Shown one piece after another: positions 42,633-52,518 of a DNA stretch of 64,000 nt. This stretch comes from Planctomycetota bacterium (lineage in GTDB: Bacteria; Planctomycetota; SZUA-567; JAKLDR01), in assembly GCA_022703445.1 (NCBI GenBank), contig JAKLDR010000007.1, forward strand, positions 1 through 64,000, given 5' to 3'. The translations under genes were made by a program, and so were the position numbers. The notes under the pieces are model-generated. The model did no database searches. It was not told the origin of the DNA and was given only the letters and a program-made list of their open reading frames with translations. The stretch's first letter is position 1. Every line of letters begins with the position of its first letter.

Positions 42633-44011
42633 GTTTCCACCGCCTGGAGGTGACCACCGACCGCCTGCAGGTCTTTGCCGTAGCCGTGCGGGATTCGTCG
42701 GAGAAGGCGGTTCCGGCGCGCGATTTGCCTGGGGCGTTGGGGCGGATGGGCGTCCGGCACGGGTTCATCGAGACGGCCCTGAACGGACTGATGGGCGGGG
42801 CCACCGCGGTGGCGGACGGGGCGCGGGTATTGGTTGCTCAGGGCGAACCGCCCCGGGCTGGCGCGGACGGCCGTTTGGAGCTCAAGGTGGACGTGTCCAA
42901 TCGTGCGCAGTATGCGCGGAAGGCGGACGGGTCGTTGGATTTTCGGGAGACGAACCTGGTGCACACGGTAAGTGCTGGGCAGGTACTGGCGGTGATGCAC
43001 GAGGCCCAGCCTGGGCAGCCTGGGCGGAACGTGTTTGGCGAGGTGGTGCCGGCGCGAGCCGGACAGGCTGTGCGGGTGCAGCTTGGGGCGAATGTTGAGA
43101 AGGCGGCAGGCGGTCGTGAGCTGGTGGCGAAGGTGGCAGGGCGGCTGCTTTTCGATGGCGGCAAGTTGTCGGTGGAGCCGGCGATGGTGGTGCCCGGGGA
43201 TGTGGACTATTCGGTGGGCAACATTCGTTTCCCGGGGTTCGTGACGGTGCGGGGGAACGTGTTGGACGGGTTCGAGGTGCAGGCCGATCGGGGGATTGAG
43301 ATTCGGGGCACGGGTGGGGCGTGCACGCTGCGCAGCGCTGGGGACATAGCGGTCAACGGCGGGGTCAACGGTCATGGCAAGGCGGTGGTCGAGGCGGGGG
43401 GGGCGGTGCGGGTGAAGTATCTGAACGAGGCCACGGTGAAGGCGCGGGGGGACGTGGTGGTGGCTTCGGAGGTTCTGCACAGTCGGGTGTCTTGCCTGGG
43501 GCGGCTCTTGGTGCCTGGCGGCGCGGTCATTGGCGGGGAGTCGGTGGCGCGTTGCGGGGTGGAGGCCGAGGTGCTGGGCAGCGAGCTGGGGGTGGCCACG
43601 CGGGTGGTGATTGGCCGGGATTTCGATCTGGCGGGGCAGATTGAGACCTTGTCGGCCCGGGCGGTGGCGATCGATGGGGAGCTGCCGTCGCTGGTGAAGC
43701 GGCTGGAGGCGATGGCCGACCGGCGGAAGTTCATGGCTTTGCCTGAGGCCGAGCGCGAGCGGGTGAAGGGTGATTTCGAGCGGTTCAAGGCGCTGAAGGC
43801 GGAGCGGATCGATGTGGATGCGCGGCTGAAGGCTTTGGCTGCGGCGGCGGAGCTTCCGGCTGCGGCGCCGGAGGCCCGAGTGGCGAAGGTGATGTATCAG
43901 GACGTGATGGTGGGCGGTCTTCAGGCCAGTCATCTGAACACCGAGATCGTTCGCGGTCCGCTGGTGCTGTCGGAGGACCGTGCTGCCTGCCGCATGGTCT
44001 TGCGGCGCTGA
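42629..44011 (+). CDS. FapA-domain (DUF342) protein
   Basis: This 460-residue protein has the FapA layout: an N-terminal region with LKVDVSNRAQYARKADGS and PGQPGRNVFGEVVPA, then a beta-helix core (VRGNVLDGFEVQADRGIEIRG; SAGDIAVNGGVNGHG) with short turns, and a helical C-terminal region (LVKRLEAMADRRKF...RFKALKAERID). FapA-type proteins polymerise and bind signalling partners; in Vibrio they link nutrient state to adenylate cyclase and motility. Its place between a receiver and CheY suggests a scaffold in the chemotaxis signalling complex. ATGA overlap couples it to the degenerate receiver. Function here is inferred. Confidence 0.85.
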   Translation: MSFHRLEVTTDRLQVFAVAVRDSSEKAVPARDLPGALGRMGVRHGFIETALNGLMGGATAVADGARVLVAQGEPPRAGADGRLELKVDVSNRAQYARKADGSLDFRETNLVHTVSAGQVLAVMHEAQPGQPGRNVFGEVVPARAGQAVRVQLGANVEKAAGGRELVAKVAGRLLFDGGKLSVEPAMVVPGDVDYSVGNIRFPGFVTVRGNVLDGFEVQADRGIEIRGTGGACTLRSAGDIAVNGGVNGHGKAVVEAGGAVRVKYLNEATVKARGDVVVASEVLHSRVSCLGRLLVPGGAVIGGESVARCGVEAEVLGSELGVATRVVIGRDFDLAGQIETLSARAVAIDGELPSLVKRLEAMADRRKFMALPEAERERVKGDFERFKALKAERIDVDARLKALAAAAELPAAAPEARVAKVMYQDVMVGGLQASHLNTEIVRGPLVLSEDRAACRMVLRR

Positions 44012-44021
44012 GGAGGGCGAG

Positions 44022-44474
44022 ATGGGCAACGAGGGGCTGGACATAGGCAACCTGGAGAGCCTGGAGAAGTCGCTGGGGGCCGTTTTCGAGCGGAAGGACC
44101 TGCGGTTCCTGGTGGTGGACGATTCCGGGACGATGCGGCGGATCATCGCCAAGGCGCTGAAGGACATCGGAGCGGACACGGTCGTCGAGGCCGGGGACGG
44201 GATGGAGGCACTGCTGAAGCTGCAGTCTGCGGGGAAGATCGACGTGATCCTGACGGACTGGAACATGCCGAAGATGAACGGGCTGGAGTTTCTGAAGAGC
44301 GTCAAGGGCAATGCGGCCTTCAAGGACATCCCCGTGATCATGGTGACGACGGAGGCGGAGAAGGCCAGTGTGCTGGAGGCGATCAAGGCCGGAGCCCGGA
44401 ACTACGTGGCCAAGCCGTTCACGCCGGACGTGCTCAAGGCCAAGGTGGAGCAGACGCTGGGGATTGCCAAGTAA
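44022..44474 (+). CDS. cheY: CheY-type response regulator
   Basis: This 150-residue single receiver domain has a 28-residue N-terminal extension. The key residues are all kept: the DD pair in VVDDSG, the phospho-acceptor in ILTDWNMP, the Thr in VTTEA, and the Lys in AKPFTP. It would receive phosphate from CheA and act on an effector. GAGGAGG lies 6-8 bases before the ATG at 44022. There is a second cheY in the operon at 54821, so the two may have different outputs or one may act as a phosphate sink. Confidence 0.92.
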   Translation: MGNEGLDIGNLESLEKSLGAVFERKDLRFLVVDDSGTMRRIIAKALKDIGADTVVEAGDGMEALLKLQSAGKIDVILTDWNMPKMNGLEFLKSVKGNAAFKDIPVIMVTTEAEKASVLEAIKAGARNYVAKPFTPDVLKAKVEQTLGIAK

Positions 44475-44485
44475 AGGGCCCGACC

Positions 44486-45328
44486 ATGAAAGCCATCGTG
44501 ATCAGCGAGAAGCAGCTGCTGGCGTCGCAGGTGCGGCAGGTGCTTGGGGGCAGCAGTGGGTGGAGCGTGTCTTGGGCGGCGAACATTGCCGATGCCAAGG
44601 CTTCGATCGACAACCAGACGCTGGTGATTCTGGACTATGAGCAGGATCCGGTGGTGGCGACGGCGACGCTCAAGCGGGTGCAGGAGGTGCAGCGATTCAA
44701 CGACGCTCCGATTCTGCTGGTGGGGAGCAAGGCGGTGGAGCCGGGACTGAAGGAGGCGGTGGCCCGGGGCGCCAACGGCTATGTGTGCCGCCCGTTGGAG
44801 GGGGACAGTCTGCGCGCCAAGGCGGAGGAGCTGACCAAGCCGGTGGGGGCGAAGACCAAGCTGGACGTGCGCCTGATCAATCCGTTCATCGGCGCGGCCA
44901 TCGAGGTCATGAAGACCACCGTGCAGATGGAGATCCGGCGCAAGGAGATCTTCCTGAAGAAGAACTACCGGATGTTCGGGGACATATCCGGGGTGATGGG
45001 GCTGTCCGGGCAGGCCTCCGGGTCGGTGGTGATCAGCATGCCCGGGCCGCTGGCCTGTCTGCTGGTCGGCAAGATGCTCGGGGAGGAGCCGGCGGCGGAG
45101 GTCAACGATTCGGTCCGCGACGGCATTGGGGAGCTGATCAACCAGATCTCCGGCCACGCCAAGGCGACGCTGGCCGGCAGCGAGTACCACTTCATGCTTT
45201 CCCTGCCGGTGGTGATCTCCGGGCGCGGCCACGAGATCGCCCACAGGACCGGCGCGCCCTGCATCGTGGTGGTCTTCGACGCAGGCAAGGAGGAGTTCGC
45301 CATCCAGGTTTCGCTGAGTCCGGAATAG
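44486..45328 (+). CDS. Receiver-like domain fused to a CheX-type phosphatase domain
   Basis: The first 120 residues are receiver-like (MKAIVISEKQLL...VILDYEQD) with part of the acidic site lost. Residues about 130-280 form a CheX/CheC-type domain, with the helix motif GIGELINQISGHAK giving the E-x-x-N pair that hydrolyses CheY-phosphate. It should switch off CheY, with the receiver part docking or sensing. It is eleven bases after cheY and 34 before cheA. A second CheX-like protein is encoded at 55200. The family's catalytic mechanism is known; the receiver fusion is less usual. Confidence 0.88.
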   Translation: MKAIVISEKQLLASQVRQVLGGSSGWSVSWAANIADAKASIDNQTLVILDYEQDPVVATATLKRVQEVQRFNDAPILLVGSKAVEPGLKEAVARGANGYVCRPLEGDSLRAKAEELTKPVGAKTKLDVRLINPFIGAAIEVMKTTVQMEIRRKEIFLKKNYRMFGDISGVMGLSGQASGSVVISMPGPLACLLVGKMLGEEPAAEVNDSVRDGIGELINQISGHAKATLAGSEYHFMLSLPVVISGRGHEIAHRTGAPCIVVVFDAGKEEFAIQVSLSPE

Positions 45329-45362
45329 CCCGGGCGGCCGGTGCGGGGCTAAGGAGCGAGCG

Positions 45363-48179
45363 ATGGCTGACGCGGAGGTGCCTGTGGCGCAGAGCGTAGC
45401 CCTGGCGGAGAGCCTCGAGTGGCTGGCCGGGGCGGTGGTCCTGGCCGATCCGACGGACCTGCCCGGCCTGGCCGCGCTGCACACCGGTTTCGAGCAGGTG
45501 GCCGGCATGACTGCCCAGGCTCTCACGCGCGAGACGGCCAAGTCCGCAGCGGGGATGGTGGAGAAGCTGGTCCTGGGGGAGGGCGGGGATCCGGCCGCAG
45601 TTCTCCAGGTGTTGGGACGGGCGGTCAGTGCCATCCGGGCGCTGGACTGCGACGGGCGCGGCCCTGCCGAGGTGGAGATTCCCCCGGAACTGGGGGTCAA
45701 GCCGCCGGCCGAAGCCGTCCCCGGGGCGGATGCGGCCATTCTGGCCGAGTTCCTGTCGCGGCAACCGGCCGTGCTGGAGGAATTCGAGTCCCAGGCGTTG
45801 GAGTACGAGAAGACCAGGAGCCCGGAGGCGCTGGCCGTGGTTCGGCGCATCCTGCACAACCTCAAGGGCGAGGCCGCCCTGCTGGGCCTGGGAGAAGTCG
45901 AACATCTCTGCCACCGGACCGAGGATATTCTCGCCAACGGTCTTGCGGAGCGGATGACCGACCTGCTGCTGGGGGTGAAGGACTGGCTGGCCCGGGCCTT
46001 CGCGCATCGCTCCGGGACTGGTGCGGCGCCTGAACCGGCCGACCGGCTGCTCGACTCATTTACGGGGGGGCCCGCAGCTACGCCGGGGACGGCGAAGCCT
46101 GCCGAGTCGGCCGGAACCCCTGCGGCTGCGCCGGCTGCTGCCGATCTGCCGCTGCCGGCGGGTTTCGACGTGTCACTCTGTGGAGACTTCATTGCCGAGA
46201 GCCGCGACCACCTCGATGCGGCCGACGTGCACCTGCTGACCCTCGAGACCGAGCCGGAGAACGCCGAGGCCATGGCCGCGGTGTTCCGCGCCTTCCACAC
46301 CATCAAGGGAGTGGCCGGTTTCCTGGGTCTGGCCGAGATTGGCGGCCTGGCCCACCAGGCCGAAAACCTGCTCGACCGGGCGCGCAAGGGGGAACTGGCG
46401 CTGGCCGGAGCGGCCATGGACGCGGCATTCGAGGCCGGCGACGCCCTGAGGCGCCTGATCGAGTCGCTGGCCGGCGCGCTGGGCCGGGGGGCCATGCCCG
46501 CCCCTGACGCCGCCGTCCCCGGGCTGCTGGACCGGCTGCGGCTGGTGGCGGCGGGCGGGGGTCAGGCCGCGGCGACGGCGGTGGCGCACGCTCCCGGCCA
46601 GAAGTTGGGCGAGATCCTGGTGCAGAGCGGGGCGGCCAGCCGGGAGGCGGTCGAGGCCGCGGCCCGCATTCAGCAGGAGCCACAGGAGAAGAAGAAGCTC
46701 GGCGACATTCTGGTGGAGTCCGCAGTGCTGCCGAGGAAGAGCGTGGAAGCCGCGCTCGAGAAGCAGGCCGGCGACCCGGCGCGTCCGAAACTGGGCGAGG
46801 TGCTGGTGCAGTCCGGGGCGGTCAGCCCGGAGGAGGTCGGCAAGGCCCTCGAGAAGCAGCTCGAGCCGCCCCAGGCGCCGAAGCTAGGGGAGATCCTGGT
46901 GCGCGAGGGCCAGGCCTCCGCGCGGGACGTGGCTGCGGCGCTCAGGGCCCAGAAGGGGCCGGCGGCGGCGCAGGCGGTGCAGGTCAAGGAGACGGTCAAG
47001 GTCGATGCCGACCGCCTCGACCGTCTGCTCGACGCCATCGGAGAGTTGGTCATAGCCGAGTCTATGGTCAGCCAATCGACGGAGCTCAAATCGGCCGCCT
47101 CGCCGCAGCTGGAGCGGCATCTCGGGCAGCTCGACAAGATCACCCGCGAACTGCAGGAGATGGGCACGTCGCTGCGCATGGTGCCGGTGAAAGCCACCTT
47201 CCAGAAGATGGCCCGGCTGGTGCGGGACCTGGCCAAGAAGGCCGGCAAGCAGATCGATTTCATCACCGGCGGCGAGGAGACGGAGCTCGACAAGTCGGTG
47301 GTGGACCTGATCGGCGACCCGCTGGTGCACATGATCCGCAACGCCGTGGATCACGGCGTCGAGCCGGCCGACGAGCGGCGCAGGGCCGGCAAGCCCGAGA
47401 GCGGGCGGATCGAACTGCGCGCCTTCCACAAGGGCGGGAACATCCACATCGAGATGACCGATGACGGGCGGGGCCTGCAGCGGGACCTGATCCTGGCCAA
47501 GGCCCGGGAGAAGGGCCTGCTCAAGTCCGGCGAAACCCCGCCGGATCACGAGGTCTTCAACCTGATCTTCCTGCCGGGCTTCTCGACGGCCAAGGTGGTC
47601 AGCGACGTCTCGGGCCGCGGCGTGGGCATGGACGTGGTCAGGAAGAACATCGAGGCGCTGCGCGGGGCAGTGGACATCCAGTCGCAGGCCGGCAAGGGAA
47701 CGACGTTCACCATCCGGCTGCCGCTGACGCTGGCGATCATCGACGGGATGGTCGTGCGCCTCGGCCGGGAGCGTTACATCATCCCGACCCTGTCGGTCGT
47801 CCGGGCGGTGCGCCCCAAGGCCGAGGACGTCTTCTCGGTGCTCGGACGCGGTGAGATGCTCCGACTCCAGGGGGACCTCATACCCCTCTTCCGTCTCGAC
47901 CGGCTCTTCGCCGCCGGCGCGGCCGAACAGGACGCCACCAGGGCGGTGGCCGTGCTGGTCGAGGACGAGGGCCGGCAAGCCGCCGTGCTGGTCGACGAAC
48001 TCCTCGGCCAGCAGCAGATCGTCATCAAGAACCTGGGCGAAACCATGAAGGGCACGCAGGGCCTGTCGGGCGCAGCCATCATGCCAGACGGCACGGTCGG
48101 CCTGATCCTGGACGTGGGCGGACTCGTGAAGTTGGCCAACAGTGGCAGTCAGGCTGAGAAAGGGGATGCGGCAGCATGA
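45363..48179 (+). CDS. cheA: CheA histidine kinase with two HPt domains and four MshEN-like repeats
   Basis: The 938 residues include a helical N-terminus, then two HPt domains with His at 165 (RRILHNLKGEAALLG) and at 312 (FRAFHTIKGVAGFLG). Four 31-residue repeats follow (about 413-535), each starting KLGEILVxxG. Then come the dimerisation domain, the ATPase domain (HMIRNAVDHG, DDGRGL, GRGVGMDVV) and a CheW-like domain. It autophosphorylates under control of the MCP and passes phosphate to the CheY and CheB proteins. GGAG lies 7-8 bases before the ATG. The repeats resemble the N-terminal motif of type II secretion ATPases, which can bind c-di-GMP. That link is only suggested by pattern. Confidence 0.93.
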   Translation: MADAEVPVAQSVALAESLEWLAGAVVLADPTDLPGLAALHTGFEQVAGMTAQALTRETAKSAAGMVEKLVLGEGGDPAAVLQVLGRAVSAIRALDCDGRGPAEVEIPPELGVKPPAEAVPGADAAILAEFLSRQPAVLEEFESQALEYEKTRSPEALAVVRRILHNLKGEAALLGLGEVEHLCHRTEDILANGLAERMTDLLLGVKDWLARAFAHRSGTGAAPEPADRLLDSFTGGPAATPGTAKPAESAGTPAAAPAAADLPLPAGFDVSLCGDFIAESRDHLDAADVHLLTLETEPENAEAMAAVFRAFHTIKGVAGFLGLAEIGGLAHQAENLLDRARKGELALAGAAMDAAFEAGDALRRLIESLAGALGRGAMPAPDAAVPGLLDRLRLVAAGGGQAAATAVAHAPGQKLGEILVQSGAASREAVEAAARIQQEPQEKKKLGDILVESAVLPRKSVEAALEKQAGDPARPKLGEVLVQSGAVSPEEVGKALEKQLEPPQAPKLGEILVREGQASARDVAAALRAQKGPAAAQAVQVKETVKVDADRLDRLLDAIGELVIAESMVSQSTELKSAASPQLERHLGQLDKITRELQEMGTSLRMVPVKATFQKMARLVRDLAKKAGKQIDFITGGEETELDKSVVDLIGDPLVHMIRNAVDHGVEPADERRRAGKPESGRIELRAFHKGGNIHIEMTDDGRGLQRDLILAKAREKGLLKSGETPPDHEVFNLIFLPGFSTAKVVSDVSGRGVGMDVVRKNIEALRGAVDIQSQAGKGTTFTIRLPLTLAIIDGMVVRLGRERYIIPTLSVVRAVRPKAEDVFSVLGRGEMLRLQGDLIPLFRLDRLFAAGAAEQDATRAVAVLVEDEGRQAAVLVDELLGQQQIVIKNLGETMKGTQGLSGAAIMPDGTVGLILDVGGLVKLANSGSQAEKGDAAA

Positions 48180-48364
48180 TCAGCATCGCCCGAAGCCCGG
48201 ATTGGCGCATAAGCCGCAGGGCCAAACGGACGGCCACGGTCGCATTGCTCGTCGCCCTGGCCATGCTCGCCGGGGTGCTGGCTGTGGCCGCCGCAGAAGC
48301 TCTTGGCGACAGGTCGCAGCGAATGATCGGGGAACAAGGTGCGAAGGGAGGGCAGGAATGGTGA
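48176..48364 (+). CDS. 62-residue single-TM protein
   Basis: The ATG at 48176 overlaps the cheA stop (ATGA), and the frame ends seven bases inside the porin gene. The product has a basic N-terminus (RISRRAKRTA), one hydrophobic helix (VALLVALAMLAGVLAVAAAEA) and a short charged tail. It could be an inner-membrane peptide or a secreted one whose signal ends after AEA. Overlap with both neighbours argues for real translation. No family is recognised. Confidence 0.5.
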   Translation: MISIARSPDWRISRRAKRTATVALLVALAMLAGVLAVAAAEALGDRSQRMIGEQGAKGGQEW

Positions 48365-49899
48365 GCGTATTTGCGTTGCGCAAGGCAGGGCTCCTGGGAA
48401 TCGTGCTCTTGGTTGTCTGGTCAGCGACGGTGATGGCTGGGGAGCCATCACCGCAGATGCCGGCCCCCGCCCTGCGCACCAAGCGTGCCGAGGCGGAGCG
48501 GTTGTTGAAGGAGATAGACGACCAGACTGCTGCCCGCAAGAAATCCGCGGCTTCGCTCCTCCAGGTGGCATCCGAGACCGGGACTGATCTGAATGTGGTG
48601 AAGCCACGAATGGACGAGTTGAATGCGGAGATCAAGAAACTGGACGCCAAGCGCACCGAGTTGAAGGCCGAGATTGACAGGCTCGACAAGGAGTTGGCTC
48701 GTCCTGAGAACCTCACTCTGGAGGAAAGACTGGCCAAACTGGAGAAGGAAGTTGAGGCCGCCAGAAAGGCGGACCAGCAGCGCGTCTCTACGCTGACACT
48801 CAAGCCCAATGTAGGGGCCAAGCTGTACGGCTACTTCAAATTCGACGCTTCCTGGGACGATGGCCGGGTGGACAACGGCAACTACGCCAGGTGGGCGGAG
48901 TCACAGGCCATCGAGAAGAAGGATCCCGAGTCCAACATGACGGCCAACCAATCCCGGCTGGGTCTGACCCTGTTTGGAACCGACCCTGGCCCCATGAAGC
49001 CCAGCGCGACCCTGGAGGTGGATCTATATGGCAGCGGCACGGCAGAGAACAAGCCGGAAATGTTGGTCCGGCAGGCATACATGCAGCTTGATTTTCCCGA
49101 CTACCAGTTCTCGGTGATTGCCGGACAAACGTCGGACGTTATCAGCCCGCTCAACCCGAGCACGCTCAACTACACGGTTCTGTGGTGGAACGGCAACGTC
49201 GGCTACCGCCGTCCGCAGCTGCGCCTGACGAAGGGCTTCACGTTTGGTCCGCTGGGCCTGGAACTGGCTGCCGCGGCCACCCGCAATATCGGCCATGACA
49301 ACGGGGCGCTGGACCCCGGCGATACAGGGGAAGACGCCGGGACGCCCGGGGTGCAATGGAGATCGGCGATCTCCTTCCCGTCGCTTACCGAGAAGCCGGT
49401 GGTGCTGGGGGCCTCCGGTCACTGGGCACGCGAGGAATACGACACGGACACGTCCGACGAACACTACAACCGGACCAGCAACTCGGTCAACCTGGATCTC
49501 AGCCTGCCGATCACGCGCTGGCTGGCTCTTAAGGGCGAGTGCTACTCTGGCCGGAACATGGACAGTTACCTGGGCGGGATTGGCCAGGGCATCAATGCCA
49601 CCACCTTGAGCGAGATCCGCAGCAAGGGCTGCTGGGGTGCAGCCAACCTGCGTGCGACATCCGGCTGGCTGTCGAGGTGGGACATCAATGCCGGAGTCGG
49701 CCTGGACGACCCCAATAACGACGATTTGGGCGTTGGTGCCCGCTCCAGGAATTTCGCCCTCTTCGGCAACGCGACCTGCGATCTCGGACGTGGCGTGAGC
49801 GCCGGGATCGAGTACATGCACCTGGAGACCGATTACCTCGGACAGGACGATCCGGCCCGAGTCAATCGCGTGCAGTTCTCTCTGATCTACAAGTTCTAG
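48358..49899 (+). CDS. Outer-membrane porin-like beta-barrel with coiled-coil N-terminus
   Basis: This 513-residue protein starts at 48358 with GGAGGG about 6 bases upstream and has a signal peptide (ALRKAGLLGIVLLVVWSATVMA). A charged coiled coil follows (about 40-150; VVKPRMDELNAEIKKLDAKR). The rest is an amphipathic beta-barrel that starts KLYGYFKFDASWDD and ends with FSLIYKF, whose terminal Phe suits Bam-dependent insertion. Coiled coil plus barrel recalls DcaP-type trimeric porins. It lies between cheA and cheW in the chemotaxis operon, so it may import the attractant that the pathway senses. The substrate is unknown. Confidence 0.85.
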   Translation: MVSVFALRKAGLLGIVLLVVWSATVMAGEPSPQMPAPALRTKRAEAERLLKEIDDQTAARKKSAASLLQVASETGTDLNVVKPRMDELNAEIKKLDAKRTELKAEIDRLDKELARPENLTLEERLAKLEKEVEAARKADQQRVSTLTLKPNVGAKLYGYFKFDASWDDGRVDNGNYARWAESQAIEKKDPESNMTANQSRLGLTLFGTDPGPMKPSATLEVDLYGSGTAENKPEMLVRQAYMQLDFPDYQFSVIAGQTSDVISPLNPSTLNYTVLWWNGNVGYRRPQLRLTKGFTFGPLGLELAAAATRNIGHDNGALDPGDTGEDAGTPGVQWRSAISFPSLTEKPVVLGASGHWAREEYDTDTSDEHYNRTSNSVNLDLSLPITRWLALKGECYSGRNMDSYLGGIGQGINATTLSEIRSKGCWGAANLRATSGWLSRWDINAGVGLDDPNNDDLGVGARSRNFALFGNATCDLGRGVSAGIEYMHLETDYLGQDDPARVNRVQFSLIYKF

Positions 49900-49920
49900 G
49901 CGTGCAGAAAAGGAGCCAAC

Positions 49921-50445
49921 ATGAGCACAACCGAAGGAACTGCCCCGGCGCGGGAGGCCAGGCCGGTATCGACGCTCGGCGGAAAGTACCTGACCTTTCA
50001 GTTGAGCGCGGAGACCTACGGCCTGGAGATACTCAAGGTTCAGGAAATCATAGGGCTGATGAAGGTCACCCATGTCCCCCGGACTCCGTCCTTTGTGCGC
50101 GGGGTGATCAACCTGCGCGGGAAGGTCATACCGGTGATTGATCTGCGCCAGAAGTTCGGAATCCCCTCGCGAGAGGACACAGAGAAGACCTGCATCATCG
50201 TGGTGCAGGTGCTCAGGGCCGAAAGGCAGTTGGTGATCATGGGCATTATTGTGGACGAGGTGAGCGAAGTGTTGGACATCACCTGCAATCAGATAGAACC
50301 TGCGCCGGAATTCGGCGCCGCGGTGCATACGGCGTTCATCATGGGCATGGGTAAGGTTGGGCAGAAGGTGGTGATCATGCTTGACATTGACAAGGTGCTT
50401 TCCGGCAACGAGGTGGCCGCGGTCGAACACGCAGCCAAGGCCTAG
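49921..50445 (+). CDS. cheW: CheW coupling protein
   Basis: This 174-residue CheW domain starts after a 20-residue flexible tail. KYLTFQLSAETYGLEILKVQEI, VRGVINLRGKVIPVIDLRQKF and IMGIIVDEVSEVLDI are diagnostic. It links CheA to the receptor in the array. AAGGAG lies 6 bases before the ATG. It follows the porin gene by 21 bases and precedes the MCP gene by 38. This is the only separate CheW in the operon, alongside the CheW-like end of CheA. Confidence 0.95.
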   Translation: MSTTEGTAPAREARPVSTLGGKYLTFQLSAETYGLEILKVQEIIGLMKVTHVPRTPSFVRGVINLRGKVIPVIDLRQKFGIPSREDTEKTCIIVVQVLRAERQLVIMGIIVDEVSEVLDITCNQIEPAPEFGAAVHTAFIMGMGKVGQKVVIMLDIDKVLSGNEVAAVEHAAKA

Positions 50446-50483
50446 CCTGGGTTGTGAGGCAAAGAGAATAAAGGAGAGGAATC

Positions 50484-52511
50484 ATGTTCAAGAATCTCTC
50501 TCTGGCGGCGAAGATCGGCATGGGGTTCGGAGCGTTGGTGTTGATGGCGGCGGTCCTTGGCTACTTGGGCTGGAGCGGTTTGTCTTCGGTCACCGGCAAC
50601 ATGGACATACTTAACCGTGGCAATGAAGCTCAGTCCAAGCTGGGGGATTGTGCCAATCTGAGGCGGGATTTCGGACTTTATGGGTTCGAGAAGAAAGGCA
50701 GCGACGCCAAGGACGCGGCCGAGAAATGGAAGGATGCCTACGATGAGTTGGTGGTCAAACTCGGCGAACTGAGGAATACGACGGGGCTCAGCGCAGGCGA
50801 TAGGGCGTTGGCCGACAAGGCCATCACGCAGGCAGAGGCCTACAAGTCGGCTTTCGAACAGTATAGCAGGTCCAGGCGCATGAAGGACGAGGCTTTTGAT
50901 GCGTGGCGCAAGATTGGCGCAGCGGTTACAGAGGATATTGCGAAGGTAGACGAGGCGGTGATCGCTCCGGCGCGTGATTCCGCCGAGAAGCTCAAGGATG
51001 TTGACAAAGTAATCGAATGGAATCGTGTTTCCGGGAAACTTGATGAACAGGTGATCCAGACGTTCCTGCTGATGCGCGTGAGCGCTGTATACCTGCTGGC
51101 CACCAATGGCGAGAAGGAATGGGAAGGCTATCAGGCTCAACTCAAGAAGGTCAGAGCCGGACTTGCTTCTTGGACAAGTCTGGTCAAAGGCCGTTCTGAG
51201 CTGGAAAACGTGGCAGCCAAGATCTCCAGCCATATCGATAAGTACGAAGAGGCAGGTAACAAGTATCACCAGGGCATGCTCTTGGGTGGCACCAGCGCTG
51301 GCGAGTTGGCATCTACTGCCAGCACGGTCGTGGGAACAATGGCCGATCTGAAAGCCTCTCTGCAGAAGGCTAATGTGGCAGTGGTGGCCCGGACGAACAG
51401 GCTGGCGGTCATCATGACAGTCGCTGGGGTGCTCCTGGGCATACTACTGGCTTTCTTCATTACCCGCAGCATTACTCGTCCAATCAACAAGGTGATCGAG
51501 GGGTTGTCGAGCGGGGCCGAACAGGTCTCGTCGGCTTCGGGGCAGGTATCGCAGGCTTCGCAGCAGATGGCGGAGGGGGCGTCGGAGCAGGCCTCGTCGC
51601 TCGAGGAGACGTCGGCGTCACTGGAGGAGATGTCCTCGATGACGAAGCAGAACGCCGACAACGCCCGGCAGGCCAACGGGATGGCGAATGAGGCGAAGAC
51701 GGCGGCGGAGAGCGGCCGGGAGGCCATGCAGCGGATGGCCGATGCCATCAACCGGATCAAGAACTCCTCCGACCAGACCGCCAAGATCGTCAAGACCATC
51801 GACGAGATCGCCTTCCAGACAAACCTGCTGGCGTTGAACGCGGCGGTCGAGGCGGCACGGGCAGGAGAGGCCGGCAAGGGGTTCGCGGTGGTGGCGGAGG
51901 AGGTACGGAACCTGGCGCAGCGTTCGGCGGAGGCCGCGAAGAACACGTCCTCGCTGATCGAGGAGTCGCAGAAGAACGCCGACGGTGGCGTGAAGGTGTC
52001 GACGGAGGTTGCGGAGATACTGAAGCAGATTGCCGAGGCCGCGAACAAGGTGACGCAAGTGTCCGGGGAAGTGGCGGCGGCCAGTGATGAGCAGTCCAAG
52101 GGCATCGAGCAGGTGAATGTGGCAGTCAGTCAGATGGACAAGGTCACGCAGTCGAACGCGGCTAACGCGGAGGAGTCGGCGTCGGCGAGCGAGGAGCTGT
52201 CCGGGCAGGCCCGTGAGCTGCAGGACATGGTGCAGACGCTCACCCAGATCGTCGGCGGGGCCGGGGCTGGGAGCAACGGCAACGGGAAGGCTCGGGTCCG
52301 TCAGCAGCACGGTTCGGCGCAGCATCCCGGCGGCAACGGCGGCGGCGATGCCGGGGCTGGGCTGAAGAACCGGGTGCACGACATGCTGCAGCGCAAGGCG
52401 CCGGCGGCGGCCAAGAAGGAGAAGGCCCCGGCCCTGGTGCACGCCGGCGCCGAGGCCAGGAAACCCCAGACCGTCATACCCCTGGATGACGAAGAACTGA
52501 AGGAGTTCTAG
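50484..52511 (+). CDS. Methyl-accepting chemotaxis protein
   Basis: The 675 residues begin with a TM helix (about 10-30). An all-helical periplasmic sensor of about 270 residues follows that resembles the helical-bundle ligand domain type, then a second TM (about 305-326). The cytoplasmic rod follows with almost no HAMP domain. The hairpin tip is intact ([21 protein letters not shown]). The tail is Gly/Gln-rich and ends in EELKEF, which may be a tether for CheR or CheD. The ATG at 50484 has AAAGGAGAGG 6-9 bases upstream. It is the only receptor here, so the pathway may be dedicated to its signal. Confidence 0.93.
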   Translation: MFKNLSLAAKIGMGFGALVLMAAVLGYLGWSGLSSVTGNMDILNRGNEAQSKLGDCANLRRDFGLYGFEKKGSDAKDAAEKWKDAYDELVVKLGELRNTTGLSAGDRALADKAITQAEAYKSAFEQYSRSRRMKDEAFDAWRKIGAAVTEDIAKVDEAVIAPARDSAEKLKDVDKVIEWNRVSGKLDEQVIQTFLLMRVSAVYLLATNGEKEWEGYQAQLKKVRAGLASWTSLVKGRSELENVAAKISSHIDKYEEAGNKYHQGMLLGGTSAGELASTASTVVGTMADLKASLQKANVAVVARTNRLAVIMTVAGVLLGILLAFFITRSITRPINKVIEGLSSGAEQVSSASGQVSQASQQMAEGASEQASSLEETSASLEEMSSMTKQNADNARQANGMANEAKTAAESGREAMQRMADAINRIKNSSDQTAKIVKTIDEIAFQTNLLALNAAVEAARAGEAGKGFAVVAEEVRNLAQRSAEAAKNTSSLIEESQKNADGGVKVSTEVAEILKQIAEAANKVTQVSGEVAAASDEQSKGIEQVNVAVSQMDKVTQSNAANAEESASASEELSGQARELQDMVQTLTQIVGGAGAGSNGNGKARVRQQHGSAQHPGGNGGGDAGAGLKNRVHDMLQRKAPAAAKKEKAPALVHAGAEARKPQTVIPLDDEELKEF

Positions 52512-52518
52512 GGAACAT

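Noticed and set aside
42119-44386. 755-codon minus-strand frame opposite the FapA and CheY genes
   Set aside because: It is an antisense shadow; the plus-strand genes show family motifs and coupled starts.
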